A model generated the notes under the pieces. The model did not search any database and was not told the DNA's origin. It was given only the letters and a program-made list of their open reading frames with translations. From NCBI GenBank assembly GCA_946902985.2, contig OX336389.2, positions 979,722,482 to 979,786,481 of the forward strand: DNA of 64,000 nucleotides, given 5' to 3'. This DNA is from Meconema thalassinum. Taxonomy: Eukaryota > Arthropoda > Insecta > Orthoptera > Tettigoniidae. Positions 1 through 12,109 of this stretch are shown one piece after another (positions within the stretch are counted from its first letter, which is position 1; every line of letters starts with the position of its first letter). Position numbers and translations under genes: made by a program.

Positions 1-1204
1 ATACATGTTATACATAGTAAATTTGGCATAGTTCATTTTTGAAAGTTGACATAGTAATAATAAAGATACAAAAAAGGCATGGTCTTGCCGTTATATATAT
101 ATATATATGTTGTTATTATCCAGGGAGGAAAAAAACCATGGCTGGACGGATGGTTGTGCCGTCCGGCGCTGTATGGAGAAAAAAATGCTCCCTGCAGTGT
201 ATAGTTTAAAAGATGGAAGAGAATAGAAAAAACAGGTGTCCCAGGGTATAAGTTAAAGGGATATATCATAATGGTTTATTGTTCTTGGGATGAAACGGGA
301 CACCTTCACAAGTTTGGGCGTTAGTAGAGTAGAAAGGAAAAAAACAAAACAGTGTATTCAGTGTTGACATTATGGCAGTGTTGAATGGCGTGACATATTG
401 TAAGTTTATGTGCGTAGGCGTACACTTGAGCATTAATATATATTTGTGTACGCTTTGGGTTTACATTTTGTTTTACAAGCATGATATAACATAAAATAAT
501 AACCTTATTACTAGACCGCTTTGCTCATGAGCCTGGTACCTTGTCTCATTCTCTAGGCCTTCTGTAGCGCTCTCGTCTGTCGACTCATTCTCCCTTCACT
601 TTGTTATTCGCTGACCTGTAGGTACCTCTCACCTATGTCTGTGGGTTAGTGGTCATGCCGTTAACCTTACCTTTCGCAAATTTTCCCCGTGGGTGGAAAA
701 ATTCACCTTGGCAGCGAGGGTAGGTGCTCTCAATCTTTGCACCGCCCCTGGCTACCGTATATTGCTTGTTATTGAAGCGTATCCTTACGTGTGTTTGCGT
801 CAGCGTCGCTCGGTGCCCCACGTCACCTTACGTCGCTGATCGGGGCGCCGTCACCTTATTGGCGCGACTGAAAAACGATGAGGAGCAGTGTGTTTGTGTG
901 ACAGAGATAAGGGTATGTGTAATTGGGTGTGGGAAATATATTTACAATAGACATGCTCATGCTCCTTGTTATCTGTAAAAAAAAATGTATTAATGGCCAA
1001 CTCTTTTTCTGTTGTGTTTATCTGTGGACGTGTTGCTCCCTGGTTTTCCTGTGTTTGGGAAAGTGGATTAGTTGTTAGCAATACATGACAATACATTATA
1101 TATGGCATTTTCTTGGCAGCGCTTAATTTATAAAACTAAGTGTGGCGCCACCAAAGTCTAACTTACTTCTAGGTTAGCCTATGTTAACCTATCTTAGCCT
1201 AGTG
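1..1204. other. unassigned T/G-rich sequence
   Basis: No gene or repeat family is recognised here. The plus strand is visibly rich in T and G. There is a short (TA)n run near 92-108. Open frames are short and show no family signature. The interval could be the non-coding part of a minus-strand retroelement whose coding part lies at 6.8-8.3 kb, but that is inference. Confidence 0.4.
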
Positions 1205-1418
1205 TTGTCGGGCTTACCCTGGTAACGGATTTTGGTCACCAGGTGCCGAACGGCTTTATCTTAATCCTATTTATATTAATATGTTGTCGGGCTTACCCTG
1301 GTGACGAATTTTTAGTCACCAGTTGCCGAACGTGCTATCTTAATGTAATTTAACCTAACGTATTGTCGGGCTTACCCTGGTAACGGATTTTTAGTCACCA
1401 GGTGCCGAACGGTTTTAT
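1205..1418. repeat. three 79-bp tandem repeats, each with a stem-loop
   Basis: Copies start at 1205, 1284 and 1363, giving a period of 79 bp; the third is truncated at a T-run (1420-1434). Each unit begins TTGTCGGGCTTACCCTGG and contains inverted arms CCTGGTRAC and GTCACCAGG around a loop of about 9 nt. In the second copy the CTGGTGAC/GTCACCAG stem is perfect; copies one and three have one mismatch. Conservation of the arms against more variable A/T-rich spacers suggests the stem is the conserved part. No known family is recognised. Confidence 0.85.
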
Positions 1419-3967
1419 CTTTTTTTTTTTTTTTAATTGCCTTAAGTTATGTTAATTAGTACTTAAATGTAAGAATATGCTGTATGTACATGCCGAGTGA
1501 ACCTTAATCTAATGCCAAAATGTGCTGTGCTATTATTTAGCAACAGCGCTTATTGAATATGCTTATATCTAAGTGGCCTTTAAAATGGCACTGTAACTTA
1601 AACACTAGAATTTCGATGGAGGCTCGTCCGGTCGTTTTCACTAACAGGGGCCCTTGTAGTACATTGTTGAGACCGGAACCCAACAATGCCTCGTAGTCCC
1701 CTCCGTCTTAATCCTAATTGTCGACATTACATTAATAATTAATAAATAGTAATTAATAGAGTCCCGGGCGACTGCGCTGCTGAAGAGCAAACGCCTCGCC
1801 CCGCTATCCTGTTCATCGCCGTTGTATTTGCCTATGTTGCCATCATTCTTCACTGGTGATTTGCTGATATATTTATCATTGCTGGGTTTGCCCACGAGAA
1901 CCCCTATTGGCATACCTATTTAATATCTCTGGCCGCCCGGTGCGTGACCATTTAAACTCTGGCGACTCGGTGTCGTCCATTTATGTGGGCACGGGACCTA
2001 ATGATCGCATTCATTCCATATTATTCATATTTCATGTATATTATTCTTTATTTGTTGATTATCATTTATTTGGTCGTCTTCACCCCGTCACGCGGGACGA
2101 GGACTTGGCGAATCTAGGATTGGTCCCGCTGAATCCTGAGATTCTTCTTCACTTCTGCGAGTAGAAGACTAACTTCCCGCCATAGAAGTTCTACTTAACT
2201 TACATACTAAACTAGGAGTCTAGTCCTAATGTGGTCGTCCCTAGGTTCATCTCCTGAGTCCGGTGCGGAGCTAGCTAGTTCTCCCCCCGTCCGTCAAAAA
2301 GTCTCCCCTGCAGGTCTTGGCTTCGACGACCGTGGCGCATAGTGGGTGTAACTTTCCTATGCCGAGGGGGTAGGCTAGACGCACCCCCGGTTTTGGCGTT
2401 TGCCCGCGCCAGGCCATCAATGCTTCAACCTTACGTAGTTCCGTCTTTTTGGTCTGGGTCAGGATCTGTTGGCGTCTTGCCCCGTCCCTGCCTTTCTGTT
2501 TACACTCTCATCACCGTTCAGCGTGATATCAGATTCCTTTTTTATTTAAAAAAAATAGGTGTGATATGTAAGTAATTTACTGTGTGATCATGTAAATTTT
2601 TAAGTGTTCTGGGGTTGTAGAATCTTCTAAAAGCATGGACTACTTTAGGCCTTCTGTCGCCATGTCGGATTTCCAGCGATAATGCCTTGGTAATTTTCTT
2701 GGAGGCGTTAATAGGTTTTTATGGCGTTGGGTCCCTTGTTATTAGGATCCGGGGGTGTTATCTGCTGGATGGGCTTAAAGCGTGGCAGGAGAGGGTTGCG
2801 CATCGTTGGACTCCATGTTAATGGTGGCCGGGAGCCGGTGATGCTGCTAGGATGTACTTACAGTGAGTGGACGGGGTGGGTACTTCCCAGGTGTGCAAAA
2901 ATTTTAAAAATTCCATGCAGGTGTAATAATAATAATAATATCCCTGGTATGTGGGTGGGATATTCCATGCATGAGGATGGATATGAGGCGTATCCGCTCT
3001 CATTCGAGGATAAGTATGGGCCGAGGTATAATAATTCTATGTCCCTTGCATGCGGGATTATTTAGTAAGAAAATATTTGTTAGTGTAAATGCGGCCTCAT
3101 TTCTTTACATAGAGATGTGCATTATGCTTAATTCTGTTTCCGACTCACCCCTAATACTCGGGTGTAGGCATTTAGAACCAGGGTGTAGTGTACCCACTCC
3201 TTGGGTGGACGCATGAAGTCTATCAACCCCGATGTATATTTTGGCATGTAGTTTATCTGTTATTATGTGTCTGTGTGTCTGTGTTGGATGGCGTTGTGAG
3301 TGACAGGGTTATGTGAGGAGAAGGGTTGTGGAATGGTAGCCCGTAGGTGGTACATTGGCCATTCTGATGGCACTATCCATCTCTGTTCCTGTCATCCTCA
3401 CTTGGTCACTATTGGGTTTCTATCCGCTCCTTGGGATGGTTAAGTGCGGTGACGCTGTGATGTCATGGCCTAATCTGGTCTCTTATCTATAATGTTAAGG
3501 TAGCAAGTGGTTGTGAGTGTAGATGGACGAGTCCCGATCGCCTATGATGGTTTTTTTTAAGATAAAGAAAAAACAAGAAGAGAAGTAGTTATTGGGGGGG
3601 GGGGGTTGTTCCCTCAGGGAATCTGTCTGTATTTTCCCCTGATTAGTGGGCGCGTGTGGGAAGGACGTGGCCGTAACTGTGATTAGCGCAGCCGCGTGTG
3701 TATGGCTGCGTTCCGCTACAGCACGCTGTCGGGTGGGCTGTTATCGGATAAGTTTTATCGTGTGTCGCATGGCTGATTGTCAGGTGGCGCGTGTGGCTTG
3801 TTAACATCCTTGTAAACATGCTCCTGTGGCCCTAAGATAAATCCGGCCTATAGTATCTGTACATTGCTAAATGTTACACCTATTGTAACAGCGCTGAATC
3901 CTGTGTCAACTGTATACTATTATTGTTTTTTTTTGTGGTCATGTCTGCATTTCATTGTCACTTCCGT
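1419..3967. other. unassigned sequence, no gene recognised
   Basis: The interval contains a T-run at 1420-1434, a short (AAT)n near 2925-2940 and a 12-base G-run at 3594-3605. Short open frames have no recognisable domain. Nothing supports a coding or RNA gene. Confidence 0.4.
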
Positions 3968-4026
3968 TATAAAAAGAGTGTCTGCCGACAGCAGTGTTGC
4001 AACGCGCTAGAATTCGCAACTCAGTG
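3968..4026 (+). promoter_or_regulatory. TATA-like core promoter candidate
   Basis: TATAAAAAG at 3968-3976 is followed about 22 nt later by ACAGCAGTGTTG and then by CTCAGTG, resembling arthropod initiators (TCAGT/GCAGTG). The gypsy LTRs in this window have the same arrangement (TATATAAG, then AAGCAGTG). This would suit an LTR promoter, but no LTR boundaries could be placed around it, so it stays a weak call. Confidence 0.25.
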
Positions 4027-4030
4027 TTTT

Positions 4031-5639
4031 ATTGTGTTTTGTTTTCATGTCCTTGTATACGGGTAGTCTCTGATGTTACGTATGGCGGCTGACGGAACGT
4101 GACTTTCGCCAATGTCCGTGTGTTGACATTGTTTGATATTCCGGGAGGGCCAATGTGTTAATCTGTCCTGTTTTTGCTACCGATGTTGTGTAGGCATTTC
4201 TTCCGCAAGACCTTTCCCTTGTGTAATTATCTGTAATTCATGTCTAGGAAGTCTATTGCCCATGTTCGGGGTAATCGAAATTTTGGCATGATTTCTGGCC
4301 ATAAAAATGTGGTGTTACCTGTTTTGTGTCTGTGAGAGTGGCGTCCCCCGTATTTTAGGTGTTGGGCGCTATGGTTCAAAGGAAAGTGTGTTGTGGTCTC
4401 CGTAGGAGTCTGGCGCTTTCGGTACGGCCCCTATTGGTAGTCCCGGGGTCGCTAATGCCCTGGGTAGGCTGTTGTAGCGAGTACCTTGGCACGAATCTAT
4501 GCTCCTGTAGGTATGGTAAAGAACCACCCTGTTATTATAATTGTGTGGCTCAACCGCTTATGTACTTGTATACGGTCCTATTGCAATGCCTTTGCCACCT
4601 CTAGTGCATGTTTAAAGCGTGTACTCTGTGATAACATGCTATTTATATATATATAATTTAAACAGTCTAATGCCTATTTTCATTCTTGGCTCCCTTCTAT
4701 GGGGAACAGTGTCTGTATGGGACCCTATGGTTTTTTCTGTAGGGGATGGTGTATGGATGCTATTTGTGCGATGGTACTCGTGTAATTGTCTGTAAGTAAT
4801 CTTTCGTCGGTCGACAATTCTTGTTTCCCACGGTGTCCGCTTTTATTGGGCAATCGGACCCGCGATCCTGTGTAATGCTCCGTGTTTTATGTCTGCGTTG
4901 TCTGTTGGGATTTCTGCGTCCCTAGTGTGGCTTCTGATTGTGTTTTCGCGCCAAAAATGCCATTGTTTAGCTTCCTTTTTGGCACGTTTGTCTTGTGTAT
5001 CTGTGTGTTTGTTCACGCCTTGGACTAAGGCCTTGGTATTACAATTTTTGTATTTCATGTACCATGGCACGTGCATTGTATTTTTGCGACACGCGTATGA
5101 AAATATACGTTAGTGTGGGTATATTGTGCCATTCGGAGCGACCCTCGTACCCTAATTTTGGGAGTTATCCAGCTTTGAAAATAGCGTGAATGACTGTGTG
5201 TGTTACAGCCAGAGCTAGAGCGGTCGTAGGTTGTTTGCAGCTGGTGAAGGTCGCACGATTATGTGTGTGTATTATCGCTGACCTGGCGATGGTATTAAGT
5301 TACAATTGTGCAGGAAATCCTTTGCTTGCTTGTCGGGTGGCCCACTCGCCATATGTGCCAAGACAATGTGTGTAGGTTTGATGACACGTCTTTCTGATGT
5401 CTGCATATACAGCGCGTCTGGGCTCCCCGTAATGGAAAATAACCTACCTTTATTTATATATTGTGTCCCCAAATTTTGTGTTGTTGTAAGCGTGGGGCGA
5501 ATATATTCCTGTTAGTGGTAGCTAGATGTCGTTATGTATGTGTGTCTCCGGGCCGCTAGTTGCGTGTTTGGTGACTAGGTGTCGGAGGTGGTTTTATTAT
5601 TATGTGCGTATGAATTCCCGTTAGTGTGACTGTCCCTTA
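4031..5639. other. unassigned T/G-rich sequence
   Basis: No domain, RNA gene or repeat boundary is recognised. Open frames on both strands are short and look like chance frames in a biased composition. Confidence 0.4.
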
Positions 5640-5715
5640 TTGTTCTATCCTTCAATTGGATAGTTACCTGACCTTGTATTCCTGGTATTCAGGAGGTCGC
5701 GGGTTCGAGACCGTC
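5640..5715 (+). repeat. tRNA-like fragment, possible SINE head
   Basis: A perfect pol III B-box-like string GGTTCGAGACC lies at 5702-5712. Upstream, TATCCTTCAATTGGATA resembles a D-arm and CCTGGTATTCAGG resembles an anticodon arm. The T-stem does not pair well, so this is not a functional tRNA. A decayed tRNA-derived SINE on the plus strand is the best guess. Confidence 0.35.
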
Positions 5716-5940
5716 TTTGTCCAGGGTAATCATTCCTGTTGCCTTTTGGGCTTGTGTCTCCAGGACAGATTTGTCAGTGTTACTGATGTTTTGTGGCAAT
5801 GTGAGCTTACTGTGTGCCTTCCAGAATTATGTGAGTTTTCCCAAAGTCTGGGATTTTCTTCCTATGGTGTTTATGTTTAGTTTGAGCGCTATTATGGGGG
5901 ACGAGAAAAATTCATGCTATAGGCCATGTAATAAATAGCG

Positions 5941-6640
5941 TATACCTATGGATCAAATATATATAGTTCAACTTGGATGGTTCGAACTTCACGGGATTAG
6001 TAAAAAAAATTGAGTTATCCAAAAATTCGAATTAAGAAAGAAAGAGTAGAGAAAATACATTGTATCACGTTTACATAGTGATTTATGTTGACTAAAGAAA
6101 ATTAACAAACGATGGTACTTTATAAAGATTGTACCGTAAATAATTTCAAAAGTTTCAAATGGAAGTAAAACCTGAGTGTACTATTCACCTATTTGACGCC
6201 GTTAGTAAGGCAGTAATCTAGTTACGTCTCAGAGAAATTTGCTATTTTTCAAAAATAGTTTGAAATTCTTAACTGTTTCTTACGATTAAGGCTCTCAGCC
6301 ATCACAAAAGAATCTAGCAAATTGTAGGAACGGAAAATAGAACAACTTAGTCATTTCTACTTAGAAAGACCCGCCTAAGCTCTGTGCTGTGGTTTGTTGC
6401 TTAGGCTGTATTCGGAACAGTTCTTTCCGGCCCTGAGCCGCGTGGCCCAACTGATTGGCTTCCGCTTGGCTTTGCACATTAAAAACTTTGAATTGTCCAG
6501 AATATACATTGAATTAACCACGATTATAAACCATTGATGGCCTAAAATGCTAGGGCCAAGAAAAAAATTAAGAAAAATTTCAAATTATATAATTTTGAGT
6601 TGGCCACGTTCCCCTGTATATACATGAAAAATGTAGTTTT
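5941..6640. other. AT-rich island, possible decayed DNA transposon
   Basis: Composition switches abruptly from T/G-rich to A/T-rich, with strings such as GTTCAACTTGGATGG and GAGTTATCCAAAAATTCG near the left and GAATTGTCCAGAATATAC near the right. These look like the repeated 'gaattatcc' style ends of pogo/Tigger-type elements. I could not align convincing terminal inverted repeats or a TA duplication, so the identity is unproven. Confidence 0.25.
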
Positions 6641-6792
6641 GTGCATGAGTCTCTGCGTGTCTACCGTTTACAGGGGTGGACCCTGCCCTTTGTGTGTCAA
6701 TTGTAGTGTTTCCTTCATGTAAAAGAACCTACTCGTGTGTATGTTTGTGATGTAGGTGACATTAGTGTATGTTATATTCCTGGTGAAAGTTG

Positions 6793-7850
6793 TTATCCAA
6801 GTCCGAGCGTCATTGCTCGAGAAGGTGAATGCTTTCGCCCTGTCACTAAGGCGTAGGCCCCTGATACCCATTGGGGTGCTTCTTTACTATTTTCTGGAGG
6901 GGTTTGTAGCAAAGTAAGTCTGGGCCTACTTTCACCGTAGTGCCTGGATATTGGCCTGAGTGTGCTTGTGTCTGAGGGGCTGATTGCGCTCCGCGCTGCC
7001 CTAGCAGTGTTTATAGGGGTGTGTGTCCACCTATCTGCCTGGCCTCGTGGGGTAGGTAATAACACCTTCCTTATGCCCCGTGTATTGTGTGTCTGCGCCT
7101 GGTCAGAGTGCACAGGTGTGCGTTTTGCACCCTGTGGGCCTGAAGGCAACACCCTCTTATGCCTTCGCACCTGGGGTACACATGCTAATGCCCGCTTCCA
7201 TTCTGGCAAAATTGCCCTCTGAACTAGCGGTAAAGGTCGTGTATTTGTCTGTGATTGTCGTGTCCATGTATTGGAGTGTAGTCTAACCGATTTCTGGCCT
7301 ATGGCCACGGTAGACTCCTTCCCTTGTGTTTGCCTATGTGTGTAGGTTTGTGTGGGCTTAATGTGCTGTGGCACGGGCTCTATGTCCTCAGCCCATGACA
7401 TGGTTACCTCCCGGTTTCCCCCTGTGTTACGGTGTGTGCCTGAGAGTCCTGGCGTCAACTCTCTCCCGTTCGTCCGTTCCGAGGGGGTTGGCGTAAGTTC
7501 TGCCCCTCGTCCTGGCAAAATTGCCTCCCGAACCGGAGCTGAGGGACGTGTGTTCATGTGAGCTTGGCCCTGTAGTGTGTTGGAGTCTAACCTGGCCTTT
7601 TTCTGAACTGTGGCCACGGCGAACTCCTTCCCCTGTGTCTTGCTAGTGTCTGAGATGGACATCCGTGCGAATTGCTGCGTTAGCGTATCTACGCTTATGT
7701 CCTCTCTAGGCTGGGCAGGTGGCTCTGCCATGAACTCAAAAATGGCCTTGTTAGCCTGGAGCTCCCTATATTCTTCCCAAATTTGGGCGTACTGCCTATT
7801 GAGGCATATGGTCCGTTGGTAAATTGCTGTATTAACGTGTTTGCGTCCTA
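6793..7850 (-). CDS. unknown basic repeat-containing protein, second part
   Basis: An open frame of 312 codons from a Met at 7731 stays open upstream to about 7850. Reading back through the segment around RQYAQIWEEYRELQAN, it appears to continue the 8266-7832 frame after a one-base shift. The product is rich in Arg, Gln, Thr and Pro. It has an internal duplication: residues 31-80 (TQGKE..AVA..QK..RL.SNT) recur at 134-183, and a weaker third copy lies near 216-260. There is no zinc knuckle, protease or RT. The length without stops in this sense-strand A/C-rich region and the repeats suggest a gag-like or ORF1-like protein, but I do not recognise the family. Confidence 0.5.
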
Positions 7851-8266
7851 TACAGTTCTGTGGCTGCCAACTGGAGAAATGCCTGTTCGCGAATAAGCTC
7901 CCTGTATTGGGTATATAAAATTGTGTAGTGCACCCTCATCCTCTCTAGGGTTGTGTTATCTATTGTAGGGCCATGTGCAGTGACTAATCGGTTGTATATC
8001 CTGTTCCTTTGGACGTGGCTCCTATTGAGGTGTTCATGTATGTGACTTAAGTGTTTGTGTGCGCATCTCAATCGCGCTGTCCTACCCTCTGACGGGGTGT
8101 ATGGCTGTTTGCCCTGTATTGCCCCGACCTTTGTTTGGAGTGCCCGTATTTGTGCCTGTCGCCTTTGTATATGCCTCTGGCACCTTAGAAATAATGCAAA
8201 TAGTATCGATGTACCCCTATTGCCTCTATAGCTTACAGTCTCTGTTGCTTCTACATGTGGTGCCAT
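7832..8266 (-). CDS. unknown basic alpha-helical protein, first part
   Basis: A 144-codon frame starts MAPHVEATE and ends just where the next reading frame takes over. It is Arg/His/Gln-rich with long predicted helices (for example around RRQAQIRALQTKVGAIQ and YTQYRELIREQAFLQL). Its end overlaps the upstream-open part of the 312-codon frame, so one indel near 7840 probably split a protein of about 490 residues. A programmed frameshift is an alternative. The helix-rich N-terminus followed by a basic repeat region would suit a retroelement nucleocapsid precursor, but no pol follows on this strand. Confidence 0.45.
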   Translation of the reverse strand: MAPHVEATETVSYRGNRGTSILFALFLRCQRHIQRRQAQIRALQTKVGAIQGKQPYTPSEGRTARLRCAHKHLSHIHEHLNRSHVQRNRIYNRLVTAHGPTIDNTTLERMRVHYTILYTQYRELIREQAFLQLAATELYRTQTR

Positions 8267-10229
8267 TCTGAGTTGAGGGTGGGTATAAGAAGAAGTGTGT
8301 GTGAGATCTTTGATTCCTTCCAGGGGGTGGGGGTGGGTGGGTTGATTGAAATTTCCCTTGAATTTCTAGGGTGAAGGGATAAGGGAAAAAATAATAATGC
8401 TGTCTTCAAAAAAAAATTTTTACTAACGCTTGGCTGTATGCGGTACGGGTCGTTCTACCACGAGGGCTCGTTGTATGAGTCCTTCCCTTATTGTGCGTGG
8501 TAGGAGCGCCTCCACCAAATATGTTTTAATCCCTTGTGTTGGGGGTAGTTTGGGATAAAACCCGCTTTGTGTTACTGTGCTAATTTGGAAGGTTGTTCCT
8601 AAATGAGAGTAGCTTCCCGTAGCTGGGAGAGCTTACTAGTGTGGTGTGTTGTTTAGTGTTTAATCTCTAGGGGATGTTCCTGCAAAGATGTAAGTGTTTG
8701 TTAGGGGATGGACCTCTAAATACAGGCTACTATACTGGTCTGCCAGCTGGGCGGAACAATAAACGTGCTATGTCAGCGGCTCGATGCTAGGCAGTCGAGT
8801 CGCGTGCGGGAAGCACAATGGAGTCTGACCAAGCAATTACTGGCTACTACGGTCACGGACAATCGTGACGAAGGTCAGGCGGGGTATTAGGACGTGAAGA
8901 GGAGTATAATTAGTAAATGCAAGTGTAGTTTACTGACCATGAGTTTATTTGGTCAGTAGATGTGAATTGGTAAGTCCCACTTGGGGAATGTAGACAAGTA
9001 TACAATTGGTGTGTACAAATTAGGGGTAGGTGTTCACAAAATAAAGGATTCTGAGCACTACTGACTCTCACCTGATGATGAAACTGGAACAGACGTCGGC
9101 TAGGGCCGCTGGCGACGCACACTGTATAACAGATAATGGCTCCAGTTAGGACTCCACTTCTTATACTTTTAGGTGCTGCATGGTCAGCATTAAGTCACTG
9201 TAGCTGCCCCAGATAGTTGTTAATGTAGATGTTTATGTATGTGTTGCAAGTAGTTGGCTAACCTCCCGAGCTGGGTGGCCGCCTCTTGCTGTGTATGGAT
9301 AATGTTCTGGTCTTATGGTGTTGCCATTTGGGGTGGTTTTGGTAAAAGATGGGGGGTGGCTCCCAGGTGGTACTGCCCCCCGGGCCTGTACATCTTGCAT
9401 AGGGGTTTTCATTTTATGTAACAAAGTAAGATCATTACCTACCGTACTGTAGTTCAACAATTCACATACGGTACCAACACAATATTGTAGGTCTAATTAT
9501 TTGACCCCTCAAGTTTCAATAGAACTAGAAATATCGTCTTGATGTTAAGTTAATAAATAATAAGTATCCGTTTCTTTGTTACATTTATGTCTATTGTGAC
9601 CTTACCTCTCTACGAGGTGAGAGTGTGGCAACTCGAATCAGTGGCCGCCACTTCTTTACAACTTTCTGCAGACGTTCTGGGTAGCTAAATACCTCTGGCA
9701 CAGCATCCTCTTTCAAATAAAATATGCCAGATGACAGCTGTTGTTCCTAGTATTTTTTCCTGAAATGTTGGCTGCGCAAGCAGCTATGTTTTGTGGGGTT
9801 CCAATTTTCCCTTCTGGTGGCAGCAATCCATTTAGTTAAAATTTCAGGTCTACTGAAGGGGTAGGCCTACCTAAACAATTGAAATTTACTGTTTGAAGTT
9901 ATGCCTTTTACAGTATTTACAATAAATACGACATTATAATACAATCTTCGAAATGTATTCCTTAACTGTGGAAACAAATATCAGGTGTCTCTTTATTCCA
10001 ACGATTTGTGCATCCCACCGCGGCACAAGATTTGACCATTTTCGATAAAATATTGTCCGCCTTTCACACAATACATACTGTCAAACAGCTGACGGAGAAC
10101 AGATCTTCCCCTCATTACAGGCGAATGTAACCGATTACCAGGACTCACTTCTTCCTGCAGCCAATGCGACGAGTGAGACATCCAGTACCGGTAGTATTTT
10201 ATAGAGATCAATGGATTATACTTAGGCAC
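8267..10229. other. unassigned sequence left of the long-LTR element
   Basis: No gene, RNA or repeat family is recognised. The minus-strand leader of the unknown protein is C/A-rich (plus strand GGGGGTGGGGGTGGGTGGG near 8322-8341). The interval ends at GGCAC, where the long LTR begins. Confidence 0.35.
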
Positions 10230-11374
10230 TGTACGCGTATTTACATCTGGAAATATTCTATCATATGAACGTTTTGAAAGTTAACCCATGATATTTAAAA
10301 CAGGGTCTGGAAAGAGGCCAAGAACAGGTTGTAACATCTCGCTCAGTTAACTAGTTAATCCAGCGTGACCAATCAGGTAATTTCTAGCTCACACGTAACA
10401 AGCCGAGCGGATCGGGACGGAGCCAGGCTTTGTTTTCCTTCGCGAAACCAGCCGAGGACTTCCGATCTAACACGCGACGAGAGTTGGAGGGCGCTCTAAG
10501 GAATTTTTATAGCAAACAAGCCAAGGGGAGGCTATGGCACGAGCCAATCGCGTGGCCGACACAACCAATGGGATGAGGCGTTACATTGAAGAAAGCAATT
10601 AGCGCAATTAGCATACCTAATTACCAGCGAGATATTAACACTTCAGAGCATCAGAGGAGTTTTTAAATAATAAATAAAAAGTATTCATTGATCTTTGCAG
10701 ATATTTAATGCTTAAATATGGAATAAAATTATATTCGCTATTAACGCGCCATTTAGGCAAGTTTTTTATGAGGTGACACCAACTTCATCATCGGATTGGG
10801 AGAAACGTGACCAAGACCGAGACTCTTATTATTCAAGACTTGGTCGGGAGTGGACGTCTCGCTGAATACTCTACATTTTGAAGACAAAGCTGATAGATAT
10901 TGTTACAACATTGAAGAAGTTATTACTACAAGCAGTATATTGGCAACGAGAATTACGGCACATTAATCTGCAAAATTATATTATATCTACATTTGATCTG
11001 CAACTACGAAGAAGAGATACGTGAAACTACTTAAAGCAACGATTAAGGGTGATTGAAAATTATTCTATACATTCATCACCATGTCAAATGAACATAAGTT
11101 TAGAGGGGAGTTGAACATTGTTGAATTTACAGAAAGTGGAATGTCTTACTAAGATGCTACAGGGAGCATAGCTATGACGACAGCGAGAATATACGAAATG
11201 ACATAATATTAACGTCGTGGGGGAGATGAACATCTAGTCTCTCCTGCGTAAATCAAATCTATATCTATATACAAGAGACTTCTATGATGGATACATATAT
11301 CTATCTGTACTGCGACGAAGAAGACAGAAGAAATTTCAGTAGGAGAACGGCTAGGGTTATCCCGGCGATCCCAG

Positions 11375-11513
11375 CCATAACCGCGCAGAGCGGCCGTAGA
11401 AACCTGTCAGGTAAGCGTTGCTACGTGCGAAGGGCGGTGTAACCCTCGTTCCGCCCTTCGCACGTAGCAATGCTTACCTGACAGGTTTCTACTGCCGCTC
11501 TGCGCGGTTATGG
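11375..11513. repeat. 63-bp-arm inverted repeat at the 5' end of a LINE tail
   Basis: Arms 11375-11437 and 11451-11513 are nearly perfect reverse complements around a 13-nt loop (TGTAACCCTCGTT). The right arm reads in frame into the LINE C-terminus, so the left arm is an inverted copy of LINE sequence. This is the structure expected from 5' inversion (twin priming) during LINE insertion. It could also fold as a very stable hairpin if transcribed. Confidence 0.85.
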
Positions 11514-11906
11514 AACGCGCTGCCAGGGGATGCCAAGATCTTGCCTCTTAGGAAATTCAAACCGTACGTAAAAAGGTACATCGTATAAATAAACGTATGT
11601 ATGAGTGATTGTCTCGCTGAATGAATGAGTAACTGAATGGAATGAATGAATGTATGGAGTGATTGAGGTTATGAAAGTGCGTGCGTGAGAGAGTGAGTGA
11701 ACAGGAAAATGTACTATGTCAATATTCTAAATATGTAAATACTGCAAATATCTTTGTAAAACTTGTAAATATTGTTAAAACAAATGTAAGTTAGATGTAA
11801 GCTGTGCCTGTGGAGCATGAAATATGTATGTGGGGCTTGCCCTTTTTCACTAGGCCTTCCATACTTCGTGTACGATTTATGGTAAATAAATAATAATAAT
11901 AATAAT
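11451..11906 (+). pseudogene. 5'-truncated LINE, ORF2 C-terminus and 3' UTR
   Basis: Plus-strand translation from about 11457 gives FARSNAYLTGFYCRSARLWN followed by ALPGDAKILPLRKFKPYV and a TAA near 11587. This 'RxxRLWNxLP' block is the C-terminal signature of Jockey/CR1-type LINE reverse transcriptases. The 3' UTR carries ATGAATGA-type repeats and ends in (AAT)n at about 11885-11906, a microsatellite-like tail typical of some LINE clades. Nearly all of ORF2 is missing. Confidence 0.75.
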
Positions 11907-12109
11907 CAAGAGAGAAAGGGTTTCCCATCTCATTAAGAAGATAGCCAAGCAGAATGGACGACTACACGATGATGTTAGAGTTCGAATCAAGTTCCTGGCA
12001 GTTTTAAGACTTCCGAAGGAAATCGAGTAGGGTCCCAACCGACATCTTGAAGGGGCGATTTCAAATTCTGATGAACAACGAGGGAAATCCATTTCTAGTC
12101 AACTATACG

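Noticed and set aside
5640..5715. Functional tRNA gene
   Set aside because: The B box is good but the T-stem and acceptor stem do not pair.
6962..7822. Plus-strand frames opposite the unknown basic protein
   Set aside because: They are short, overlapping and antisense to the longer frame, with no recognisable domain.
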